From Schistocephalus solidus (lineage: Eukaryota; Platyhelminthes; Cestoda; Diphyllobothriidea; Diphyllobothriidae), in assembly GCA_017591395.1 (NCBI GenBank), contig WEDG01000761.1, positions 62,001 to 126,000 of the forward strand: 64,000 nucleotides of DNA. The letters run 5' to 3'. Both the position numbers and the translations under genes were made by a program. Within the stretch, counting starts at the first letter, position 1, and each line of letters opens with the position of its first letter. The notes beneath the pieces were generated by a model. It was not told the origin of the DNA, did no database searches, and saw nothing but the letters and a program-made list of their open reading frames with translations. Of this stretch, positions 11,991-23,035 are shown one piece after another.

Positions 11991-13017
11991 TACGTCCTCT
12001 CGATTTTTTATATCCCGATATTTCTTAGCCTCTTCACATATGAACATGCCTCCGATAGGCTGACTACAAGAGCAGCGGGTCAGACGACGACCATACGCAC
12101 AAATACACGCCTTAAACATGAGTGCGTTTGGGTGCTTTTATGCGTGTGTGTGTGCGCACAAACCCACTTGTAACTGAACTCTTCAAGGTCAGCATAGTAG
12201 CATTGTCAAGGGATCAGACAATGCATGCCAGGTTAAGGGTGAAGCTGCGGGATTTTCAGTGTTTATCGCTCTCTTTCTCTCTCTCTCAAACCGCCACTGG
12301 TGCAGATTCACCCACGTACTGGGTCTCTTTTGAGCACCAGAAAATGCGACAAGCAAACAGGGCTGGAAAGGGCACAGAGGACTAACCTGTTGGATGCCTT
12401 TATTCTTGGCGATGAATTTGACTGCAACTTTTGCATCCTCGGGAGATGTGAAGAGACTGGCTGGCGACCGCTCGGAAGTCAAAAGTGACTACCATCAGGC
12501 TCCTTTCTACTATATCCAAATCGTTACTAACCCCTATGCGACTGCATGCGAGCGCTTGAGATCGAACTCTAAGACGAAATGGGAAGAAAATGTTCTGTAA
12601 CCCGCTCGAAATGAGGGAGCTCGGTGACACAAAACAAGAAGTTTGCATCCGTGCATATCGTAGATTAGAAATTTACGTTTTACGCTGATAAAGTGGGAAT
12701 ACCTATAGGAAATGAGGAAGTATCACTGAAGTGCTCCAAAACGATATTGATTGTAATTGCAAGGTGTTCTCAAGGCTGGAATTAATAACTAACTTCGAAC
12801 TTCCCACTTTGCTGAGGCATCCATTCCTGCAGTCATGATATTACCTAATTCCTCTTCACTACCAGTTTATATTTTCTGGAAAGATCAAGGCGCAGAAGAA
12901 TCACTCATATCCCAAAGAACCTGCCCATCAGCCAACATTAGTTAAACCTATTGCCACGAAAGTTGTTTTCACTTTATCTTACCAAAAAAATGTTATGCCG
13001 ATTGATGATCCGTAACA
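11991..13017. other. Spacer between PLE relics, nothing recognised
   Basis: A CT-rich microsatellite at about 12,268-12,288 and no domain-bearing frame. It may be decayed element sequence, because both flanks are relics. Confidence 0.4.
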
Positions 13018-15200
13018 ACCACGAAACGGATGTCGGGACCTATCTTCTCGTATCAGGTCACTACTCTGGTCGCTGGTTTCTATAAAAGCTCCCCGTTTGG
13101 GACCAGGGGTGAATGTATGCTCAAAAGATGGACTGAGTAAGATTCCGGCAGCATTAGAGGCGCACTGAACATGTCTAAAGATTTCGTAGATGTCTCATGC
13201 CCTAAAACGCGTCCCAGATGGTCAACCCTGAAGCTACGGCTAGCGTTCGCCTTCAATCTTTACCATGCGCTTTGACCGTCTCTCCGCCTAGACATTCACC
13301 CGCTTAGCGAATCGGACGCGGACAACCAAGCCCTTATTGCATTGATTACGACCACCAACAGTGATCGCAATAACTGCTAATTGTTGTAGGCATGCGATCG
13401 CGTGGGCACTACATACTATAAATACTGCGCACCTTGTGCTTTTAACATCCTCATCTGCCACTGTCTTTGCGGCTGTCTTCCAGTGAGAATCCGAAAATTC
13501 GAACCAATAAATTTCGTGTTCCGGTGATCGCATCTTCTCCGCCTAAACTGCGACCTTAAATTCCGCCTGTTAGCTTCAATCAACAGTCTCGAAGGGCTAA
13601 TGAATCCGGCGCTTCTCCTGTACAGTGGTAATTGACTGGCATGTCAAGAAAATCTTTGGACCAATAATTTTCATTTGCTTGATTTGCCGGATTCACTGCT
13701 CAATCCACAAACCGAGCCAACAAAGTGCGAGGGTATTGAGTACCAGAGGGTGGCTATACCGCCATACAACTAAGAAAATTGACGGTTCCCTTATCGCGAA
13801 TAGTTTTTGATTATTGACGTAATGAATATTCCCCCACATAAGCGGCCGATATTTTCACTGGCAACCTCGTCGGGATAAATACTTGGCTTGAGGATATCCC
13901 CAAGGAAAATTCAAACGTCAATGTTTACCGGGTTAGGGAGACTTCTGCCGATGTCATCCCATGCAGTAAAATCAAGTGCAGATACAAGCGAAAGTGCGAG
14001 ATTCGAGAAGGGGCTGAAAAGAAGGAGACGCGGCTTCTTTCCTTCGCAGGAAGTTTTCGATTCATGCCCGAAATCATCATTATACCCCGCCACAGATAAG
14101 GGTGGTTGAAGCCGTCAGTTTCCATATAATAAAACTGAGAGTTGGGGGTTGCGCACAAACCAGGAGCAACTCTAATGTGTCGAGTAATGAGACTAAAAGA
14201 CCAGCTGTCGCGATAGGGAACGTGTCAAATCGATAAACTGGATGAAATTCAGTTGCAGGCCAAGCGAAGGCGTTAGAAAAACATGGAATTAACTCGGAAA
14301 GCGGATGGCCGAATATGCAGCAGCAATAGTAGGGGCAACCGCCAGCCCTAAGTTAGGGTGCCATTAGACTAGACAAAAATTCTCCTGAGAGGTGAAAGCT
14401 GCGTGCTGCTTGACTCATGGTCCTCCGGCCGGCAGTCCGTTAGAAAACGCGATCATTTCAATTCAATTTATTGAGGTAAATAGGCATGGGTCTTTGAGTA
14501 CCCTATATTTGGTGTTGAGAATATACGTAAGTCATGCCTGGTTTAAGCGGTCGAAAACCGCTTCCAGTGGCCATCTCAGTGGTCCAGAAGGTCGTGTATC
14601 ACAATAACAATTAAGGACTAAGAAAATGTCTGTAGTCCTCAAATCAGATGCTCGCGTTAAACGTGACAAATGTGTCAAATTCACGAACTACACACTACGG
14701 TATTTAAGTAGCTACATGTTTACCACATCGTCTAAGTACTACATCTCTTTTGGTGTTGATCACCCTTATATGTGGCTGGCTTTGTCAATGCGTTCGTCTG
14801 AGAATCCAAAAGGTCTGGCGAGTAAAATCTTTCCAGCGATCGCGTCCTCTTGGCGGAAGGGTTTAGACCCGTTTCCATCAGATTTCGAAATTCGGGCGAA
14901 AAAAATTTGGCATTTTAGTTGAGGATATTCACAGACATCATTTTTAACAATGGAGTAAAGGATGGGCATCCGAATTGAACGAAGCTGTTGATAACGTCAT
15001 GTTACGTGTGCCATTTCCAGTGTTCCGTTTTCAAACCAACTCTCGATCGAATCAATTGTCTAAGCATTATGTTAGAAATGGTACTAGAAAAAATGGCTAC
15101 TGTCGTTTGGTCTGCCTTCAGATCCAAGCCACTGGCACGCTTTCCTGAAGCTGCAAACGATCTAGTGCGAACCGAGACATCATGCGGAACCCAGATGATT
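13018..15200 (+). mobile_element. Penelope-like element relic 2
   Basis: Similar to relic 1 in two blocks. 13,018-13,300 matches 11,770-11,990 (shared 'AAGCTCCCCGTTTGG.ACCAG'). 13,580-15,190 matches 10,028-11,680 (shared 'CTGGAGCTGCAAACGAT'-type and 'GCGGATG.CCGAA.ATGCAGCAGCA' phrases). PLE end signatures occur at about 13,490-13,530 and 14,795-14,845 ('CCAGCGATCGCGTCC'). Coding frames are scrambled. The order is a partial direct tandem of the family. Confidence 0.5.
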
Positions 15201-18200
15201 ATGTCGCACGCTCGTTGATATAGCGACTGATCGACAGTCTGATCTGCTTTACCCGTTTGCATGTGCACGACGCAGCCCAATCATGCTTGAATTCACGTGA
15301 ATACGAGTCACTTCGCCCCTGCGAGGCCTGACAGTACCATGACGCATAGTAGTTTCTTTACATGCTACGTCTGAGGGAAAACCTTAATTCAAAAACTTTG
15401 TTCTATTAATTCGTCTTTAAGGAAAGAGTAACCAATAAGTTGGAAACCATTTTCTTCGGGTCAGCATCAAATCGCTGCATCTGGAGGGCTGCCGGTACAC
15501 TTTGATTTCCATGACAGCATAGAAGTATAGACGGAACCTATGAGTAGATTAATATTTACTAGAAAGATGGTGGAATTCAGACCCATGGCTACGATTTGTG
15601 AGCTTGTTTAGAAAGTGTATTTTCTTTAATAGAGTCTGCAATTCCCCTTGATTCATCGTCTAGGTGCACGTCAGTTTGACCACAGTATGCTGTAATAGCT
15701 AGTGCACTTTCTTAACTCAAGTCTGCGAGTCCTCTAGGCCAAAGTCAGCTTGACCACGGTATACTGAACTGTAAGCGTCGCATTTAACTAAGTAAAAGAC
15801 CGTTTCCCTAGCTAAATAGCTGGCCTTGAAGTTGTACGCAAATTGGGTACATAGTGAAGTTGTCGTATGTGTCGTACGTGTCCTTCGTGCTCCCGCAGGC
15901 GTCTTTCAAGCAGTTAATCTGAGAAAGGACTCTAAAATTATTTTATTTGGACGTCTGGCTGATAGTAACCAGTTCTCTTTAACTTAATCATTTTGCCCCA
16001 TGTATCAAGGCCAAAAATCTCTATCATGCTCATTTTGACAAAATAGTTTGAAAAGGTAATTTAGCCATTTTCAGCAACTTAGATGAAACTCAAATCAGGG
16101 AGCAAAGGATAAGTTAGGGAAGAAAAAGAGAGCACTTACCCTATTCTCACTTTGTCCATGGTTTTCGTTAGGGCTAGCCTTCGTTGCCGGGTTGCTAGGA
16201 TCGATCAATAGATTGTTGCCCCGACAAGTGTACGGACTGCGAGATCCGGTGGCTTTACCTCCCACCGATCAATATGCGCGCTGTCATTCCTAGCTGACCT
16301 GACCCACTTTTCTTTGGAAGTGGAATTAAGAAGTGGAAGTGAAAGTAAGAAGTGGAAGTAAGAAGGAGGCCGGCTCTGCGCGATCTTTAATTCTCAAAGT
16401 AAAACGGATGTGTTTTGAAGCTACCATGTCATCCTAATATCAACACCTGGAAAGTTCCCATTTGACGCAATACTTCTGTAATTCTAACGCCGACGAAATA
16501 TTTTGTGAACTTACTAACCTGGCAATGAATGCTAACCCTAACGAACGCAGTGGATAGTGTTAGGGTTACGTTGGAATGTCATACGTTCGCGCATTACAAA
16601 CTGACCTATCATTTGCTCCTTGAGTTGGGTAAAATGCCACCTTCTTGGCCTTCCATTGTCAGTAGAATAGGTTTTTCTGTGGCTAAGTATGCAAGAAAGC
16701 AACATCGAGAACGCAAAAATAGCCTTGAACGAAGCAAAATTGCTCTTGTTTCAGGGGATTTCTCATACCTAATTCTCGGTGGAAGGTAATGATGACTTAT
16801 TTGGTCATCTAAACTGGACACACGACTAGGAACTTCCAGCAATGCAGGTAGCTTCACACAAAATCCCATAGATTCTATTTATAGTTCAAGTTTATGCAAG
16901 GCGAGTGTTGGAGTTAGCAAACGGGCATATCTAGCCTTTCTTCAGTTATTTCCAGAGGTCAGCATGTTCATTACGCTTCAGGCCGGAAAAACATCCGATG
17001 TTTACTGACAGGCGGTTCACGTGGTTGGCAAAACTGGGGTGCTTTCCATGGCAAGCGTCAACTGCAGAGGTGTGAGGCTGATCACAAGATAGGTCCCTAG
17101 CATGTTTTTCGGTGCGTTAAGAGACCTTGGAGGTCGTCAACCGTCGTCTGGCAACACTGATTTTTGATCAAAGCCAGACCTGAGGGAACCATCCTAATCC
17201 CGATCGGACACATACAAAACTGTTTAACCATCTGATACAGTTATGGTTAACGAAGCTTTATGGGATATTCGAGCAGGTTACTCCGTATGAGATTGCTCAC
17301 GCTGGCAAATGCACTGAAGATTAAAGATGTCCTATTACAAATATTAGCTCGTAGTACTAACGAGGTTAAGTCTTCTAGTTCGACAGTACAAGACCAAAAA
17401 TATAACAAACTATCTGAAATCCACGTTGGTGTGGTTGTCAACCATAGATAGCCGTCTGCTTTCAGTTACCAATATCGGAAAAAGAATACTTTCGTCGAAT
17501 TTTCGTCACATTCATTTCGTTGGCCTATAGTGGTTCAGTCGAAGTTTGCCTGTCTGCCACAAAAAATGCCTTCGGAAACGTGCTCGTTCTGATTGCTTGC
17601 TTGCTTGGTGACGTCGTACGTCATAAGACTGTAGAAAAGGAAACCACAACATCTTCATATGGCAGCATAATAGGAATTTAATTTTCACGTTTGACCATAC
17701 CGAAAAGGCTAACTACTTAGTAGTAGTAGTAGGGAATGCACAGTTTAGGACTTTGTGGTTTAGTACGTGCTGATATTATTGGTGGTTGATTCTATTGGTA
17801 CCAGTATCAGAGATATAATGAACAGCGTTCAACAATGACGTAGAAGCAGTGGTGGGAGTTGCCATATTCACAGGATACCGCGTGGCCTGTGGATTGGTTT
17901 TATGGGAGGGGTGGAAATATTTCAATCTGACAGTCAACATCCAGACAAGTGAACACAACGCCATGAATTGCCAGCTACTTGAGTCCTGCTTCCTCGACAA
18001 GTTTTTTCAGCCCATTCTTAGTTCTCTAAATAGCCGAAACGGTCTTTAGAATCTGCCTGAGTGGTGATAACATCCACAATGGAAGCGCGCCAACGATACC
18101 CATTGGTCAGCCAAGTTACTAGGCAACGCTGCGCCAACTGCGTACATTGCATATGAGGATTCGGTCATCAGTTAAAAAAGTATGACCGATCAGTTACCAC

Positions 18201-18439
18201 CTTTTGCACATTTGTGGCCTACTTATCCTATCACTACTGCACCAACCCCCGGAGGCATCTAATTTTGGCCTTGCCAATGAGTTCAATTCTACGCAATCGA
18301 GTATTCTCTTCAATGGAAATGCGTTTTACTCAAGGACGTTCGTGTCTTCATATTCTGCGTAAGTTCTTTGCATATAAGGAATTCAAAAAATTAGTTTTTT
18401 TACTCATTCTGTGAATATCTGCTAAAGTCCATGGAATAG
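15201..18439. other. No supported gene; small simple repeats
   Basis: Holds an imperfect purine repeat 'AGAAGTGGAAGT' at about 16,318-16,370, a short TAG trinucleotide run at 17,719-17,735 and a duplicated phrase 'GTCAG.TTGACCAC.GTAT' at 15,670 and 15,747. Open frames are all under 90 codons and carry no domain. Confidence 0.45.
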
Positions 18440-19120
18440 TTGATAGATAAAAATCTATGCGAAGATCCTGAGCTTTGCATCGATCGTAGAACACTGGTCC
18501 TAACAAAGGAGTCATTTGTGTCCAAATGCAAAGGAGCAACTGGTTGCACTTTGAAACAGGTCAGCAAAGGACGTACTCTACATTCTATTTTAACGTCTGG
18601 CCGAGAGAACCGAATTTTACAATCTGTTCTATTCGTCAACCATCCGGTAGGCGAAGGTGGCCCGCACGACAAGTTTGGCGTAACTTGTCTTCATTTCGTA
18701 CAGGTTAACTCGAAGAGTGGTCGTTGGTTCCAGTTAAAAACTTTTAGCAGACTGATTCGCCCAGACCATGTTCATATCTTCTCTGTGTTGTTTAGAATAA
18801 AGAACAAACATTCGGGCCATTCTAGCCATGGCTATACTTATTTGCTTGATTTGTCGAGTATTAAAAGCGATATTAGTGGTAATATTTGCAACAAGGATAC
18901 GGTATGTAGTCGGGGGAAACAACAAATAACCCGAGGAACGAGTCATACCGGACATTATTTGACTGAACTCAGCGCATTTCGTATAATTTTTTTCATTGGG
19001 TTAGAGTTAGGGTCAGGAGTGCCGCTTAAAATACGATTATGTTTACAGAAAATATTTATGTTGGGGTCAAGCTTAGGGTTAGAGGCGTTCATCCTAAAGC
19101 TCCACTCAAATAACCCGTAA
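18440..19120 (+). CDS. Open frame of 226 codons, unknown
   Basis: The longest uninterrupted frame outside the Penelope pair and the RTE tail. The product contains no motif I recognise: no signal peptide, zinc finger or RT motif. A hydrophobic stretch near residues 183-215 is encoded by sequence with TTAGGG-like phrases ('GGGTTAGAGTTAGGGTC'), which suggests accidental openness there. No clear acceptor, donor or poly-A context was identified. A frame this long is unlikely but not impossible by chance in 64 kb read in six frames. It could be a decayed element ORF or a chance frame. Listed so that it can be tested. Confidence 0.2.
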   Translation: MIDKNLCEDPELCIDRRTLVLTKESFVSKCKGATGCTLKQVSKGRTLHSILTSGRENRILQSVLFVNHPVGEGGPHDKFGVTCLHFVQVNSKSGRWFQLKTFSRLIRPDHVHIFSVLFRIKNKHSGHSSHGYTYLLDLSSIKSDISGNICNKDTVCSRGKQQITRGTSHTGHYLTELSAFRIIFFIGLELGSGVPLKIRLCLQKIFMLGSSLGLEAFILKLHSNNP

Positions 19121-19129
19121 AACCACTAA

Positions 19130-19345
19130 TGCCCAGAATACACGTTCCACGGGTTAGCTGTTGCTGACCCCGACTACATATCCTATCCTTGCCGACAAAA
19201 GTGGAAATGCGAGTCCTAGCAAGTAATTGCGAACAGGTACAGACAATCGCTGGGACAAGAAATTTATTCGTCTGACGTTTCGGATCACAACTCAGACCCA
19301 TCTTTAGCGACAATATCAGAAACAGGTAATTCGTACAGGCCGAGT
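19130..19345 (-). repeat. Penelope-like element terminal segment, inverted
   Basis: Minus-strand PLE end. It contains the end signature with 'CCGAAACGTCAG' (19,270-19,283) followed by an A-rich tract and 'CCCAGCGATTGTC', and upstream (plus coordinates 19,330-19,345) the phrase shared with 62.8 kb and 63.38 kb. It sits head to head with the plus-strand PLE tail that starts about 19,346, so the two ends point away from each other. Confidence 0.6.
19270..19315 (-). ncRNA. Hammerhead-like motif, decayed
   Basis: Minus-strand order: box CUAAAGA (degenerate CUGANGA), one extra base, GGGUCU...UGAUCC stem, GAAA, then CGUC and AGAC. The GAAACGUC part is intact and the first box is mutated. Probably inactive. 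Confidence 0.4.
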
Positions 19346-20045
19346 TGCAGTATTTGTAAGATGCAGTCGATATGCTACTGCACGCCAATGCAATTTACGG
19401 TTCCGTGGCGGGAAACATCTGGATTCGTTTGTCGGATCTGCTGCATTTACGTACAAAGCAACTACGTCAGAGAAACCGGAAGACTGTTCTGGGCGCGAAT
19501 CACCGAACACGCGCTGGTAGTGCGGCGAAATTATGCCAATTCTCAAGTTGGCTCATTCAGTGAGCACCGGCCACAAATTCTAGTTAGATGAAGCCGAAAT
19601 TTTCGCAAGAGGTGGTAGCAAGTGCAATGACCTCCCAAACCCATATTCGGTGTTGACATCCAGTTTGGCCAAAGCCATCAGCCAGTCGGGGAGCGCTCAG
19701 GTAAACGCATTTTCCAACGCCAATGCCGGTGAGCCAGATAGCCAAGCAATCATCACGCCAAACACCACACGGGGATAAAATTTCAGCGGATAACTACTCA
19801 CATGCCGGCTATGAAACAATTAGCGCAGCAGAGGACAGTCATACTCGATGAAGGGGAAGCCGTTAATTGCCATAGACATGCAGTAGCACGGCGACTGCAT
19901 ATTATGAATACTGTAATTCCCTCTGTACGAATAACCTGTTTCCGATACTGTCTCTGAGGATTCGTTCGAGTTGGAATCTGAAACGTCAGGCAGGCAAAAT
20001 TCTTTTCCCAGGGATTGCATCAACTTATGCTGACATCCTATCCTT
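19346..20045 (+). mobile_element. Penelope-like element (family A), 5'-truncated
   Basis: The frame at 19,361-19,591 gives 'YVRETGRLFWARITEHALVV', the core of a GIY-YIG nuclease (Y-(V/I)-G-E-T-G-R with G changed to R here, then R..EH). Decayed C-terminal sequence follows to about 19,770, then a 3' region ending in the PLE end signature at 19,950-20,045 ('GAAACGTCAGGC', A-rich, 'CCCAGGGATTGCATC'). The RT part is missing. The same family, minus strand, is at 62,710-63,350. Confidence 0.65.
19950..19991 (+). ncRNA. Hammerhead-like motif (family A)
   Basis: Order: GUCU, box CUGAGGA (U7 changed to G), stem II UUCG...GGAAU-type with loop GAGUU, GAAA-CGUC, then AGGC. GUCU and AGGC can pair as a 4-bp stem I (with one G-U). 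The cleavage-site triplet would be GUC. The UGAGGA variant keeps the CUGANGA consensus. Confidence 0.45.
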
Positions 20046-20099
20046 GCCATTTTTAAGGTTTACTTTATCATAATTAGCCTTAAAGTACTGATGGCTTTA

Positions 20100-20160
20100 A
20101 TAGTAGCGGTAGTAGTAGTAGTAGTAGTATTAGTAGTAATAGTAAATATTAACGGTGATA
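20100..20160 (+). repeat. (TAG)n-like trinucleotide repeat
   Basis: An interrupted AGT/TAG run ('GTAGTAGTAGTAGTAGTATT'). Confidence 0.85.
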
Positions 20161-22984
20161 GCAGTAGTTGTTGAGCTATTACATACGTTATTATTACAAT
20201 TAATGACGACAGAGGCTGCGCGTTCGGATCAATTGCCGCAAAAAACGAGCACTTATTGCCAAGGCAAGGTTTGAAAAACTACTTCGTTCAAAGATGGAAT
20301 CTTGAACTCCCAGTGCCCGCCTCTCCCTGTATGTGATTTGTCTGTCACCGGTAAGGCCGCCGGGCTACGCCTTGGTTTCCGCCCTCGGCCAATAAAGTCT
20401 AAGCTTAGACCTAGTCTTTTAGCGGGGAAAGATTGCTAAATGCCTCCTAGCTTATTGATTTTTTGACGACCATTTAAGTCAGGGAACTGCATTTTCCAGT
20501 AACTAGACTTAAACAAACTGCCTTTTTTGAAATCCTCCTGCTACATGTTGCTTGTAGGCGTCCTTATGATTGCTAATGTCACATTACCAAAAAACTAAAA
20601 AGAAAGAAAATTTTAACTTTTTCACATTCAATGTTCAGGCATCTTCGTCCTGGGCTATTTCAGCAAGCATCAAACGATATAACAGGAGATTGTAGAAAAT
20701 GGCGTGGGTAAGAAATTTAGGATGATATTTTTGGGTTTTTCTTGACTGTTTGTAACGAGCATGGACGTTTCTACCGACGAGTATGCGAAGTTCATTCAAA
20801 CGGTGTACAGTCATTGAATATAAATTCTGAAGCAAAATGCCCCTACGTGGATTTAATTATGTTTTCCCAAAAGACCTGAGGAGAAATAAGTTATATTTTT
20901 TTACGGAAATTTCGCAGACATTTTAGTGAAAACGTCTCCAAGCCTCATGAACAAGATAAAAATGACTGAATGGTGGAAGAAAGGGAAAAACATAAACATT
21001 AAGCGTTCAATTATTGTGGTGAAAATTCTAATGACATTTTATTCGCGCTTTATATTGCATGTCGAAAACCATGTTGATGGTGGTAGAGGTGATCGTTTAC
21101 ACGAAGGCGAACAACAGAAGTTATGAGGAAATACGAACTAGCTCGGGCATACTGACGTTACAGCAATTAGTTTAGTGTTGAGGCAGTGTACAGTGCCATG
21201 GAGAACTCGACTGTCTAAGCGTTGTAGGATATCGCCCTGGTGGTGTCGACTAGAAAGAAGTAAAAGGTGTGGTAGGAATGTTAAAGTTGAGCATAGCATG
21301 TCCATTTGCAAAGTTTTTACAAAAATATATCGATGTACATTAAAAATTGAAGATGAGAATTCATGCTTGTCCAGTGTGAAATATGAACAAGGATATAGGG
21401 TTAGGAGATGGTCTCAGACGAATGCCACGACGAACAAACGTCTGACTAGTGAGCAGAAGATCATTTGCTGGGAGCTGGATTTACACATGAATCTAAACAT
21501 CCTTAAGAATTCAGAGAGCAACTCTTGTAATTTGCGGAATACCATTTGGTATTTATAGAAAAGTAATTGAAAAAACCCACGCAGTGAGTTCTAAAGGATG
21601 TTGACTTCATAAAGAGCCGGAGAAGGATGCAGGTAAAAGGAATTGATCTTCTACTGGCGACGCAAGCTTTTCCTTAGTCAAGGATAAAGTTCAAAGTGAG
21701 TTAGACAGCACATAACGATCGACACTACCGTTTGCTCAATGCATACAAAGCGCAGCAAATAAATCAGCGGCATTTTCGCTTTGCCATGTGTATGCCACCA
21801 TGCATATTCTCTCGCCACTTACGAAAAATATTGCGTACGTGATTTAGAAAAAAAAATCATCTTGCACGTCTTTGCCTGCGTTGGTCTGAGACCTCTCATG
21901 ATTTCTAGTGTGATATTTTTTACGCCAGCACCAAGTTTACAACGCCACATTCCTTCCCTTCATGCCTGCAGTGATCGTTTGACTGTTTTGCTTGACGTGA
22001 CCCACCGCCGCCTTGGCAGCGGGAGGATTTGTTTACGTGCGGCAGACTTGCGTAGCGTCCATCTCACGCTCTTCTTCCACATCCAAACGTTAACGTCATG
22101 ACAACCAAACGGCTGTACACAGCTGTTGGCAACTTTAACTTGTCCGTTTGCACAGGATACAATGACCCGCCCTCTAATTTCATATGGACTTCTATTCAAA
22201 AATTTGGAAGTCGCAGAATTCACTTAACTAAGAGCGCTAAAACGTAGCAGTGAAATGTAACCATTGCAAATTGGCCATAATTCCTGAGTTGGAAGGAGCG
22301 ATTCTGCGGGTGACAACCGTTCAAATCAGGACTGTTTGTAATGTTCGTTCAAGTTTACGCTTCATTGCTTATTGTGAATTTATGGGACCTAAGGTATTGA
22401 ATATACTCAAGAGCTTATTTTTTAAACCAAATCGACATTAACAGTTTATGAGGATGGAGGAAATCAAAATGAAGGCTTAATTAGGAAAAAAACTTGATTT
22501 ACTGTTGCTGGTAACGTTTTCAGCTATTGAGGACCGAAATATGTTCCGACAGCGCTGACTAATACCGAAACGTGCATGAGTCTATGTTGGTTTTGTTGAA
22601 AGAAGCCAAATGTTTTGCGTCCAATTTTTTTTGTATACTGTATTACAGGTGGGCTGGATTTCTTAGTGTTTTTATGGCTAAATGTGCACCCAACTGCGTC
22701 GGCTGAGTGGATGCATGTTGGCCTGCGTTTCGGGTTTGGACATGACAATTAAGATGGTTTGAGAAGGTGTGGGGTGACGTTTTTGAAGTCCTGTCTGATA
22801 ATTTTGACTTAGCGTAAGGTCGCTATCCAACGTACTCAGTGACATTAGGTCATATCATGAAACATCCCATGAAGATTACAGGTGGCAGACTTTTAAACCA
22901 TGACTTTTAGCTTCTTGAGTAACTTTCAGTGCAGGTCCGACTCCTGCAGAATGCTAGTTTTAGTGGATGCAGTGCCCCAGAAAC
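20161..22984. other. No supported gene
   Basis: Includes open frames of 106 codons (21,781-22,101, +) and 127 codons (21,175-21,558, +) with no domain or exon signals I can defend. AT-rich with short poly-A and poly-T runs. Confidence 0.45.
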
Positions 22985-23035
22985 GGGCCACGTGGTAGAT
23001 GCGCTGGACCAACAGCGAGGCACACGTGTACATAA
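22985..23035 (+). repeat. RTE UTR-type fragment
   Basis: Contains 'GGTAGATGCGCTGGACCAAC' as at 2,928. Too short to say more. Confidence 0.4.

Noticed and set aside
18990..19085. TTAGGG-like phrases suggesting an interstitial telomere
   Set aside because: Only scattered single or double units with other bases between. Not an array. A similar pair at 16,530-16,567 is equally weak.
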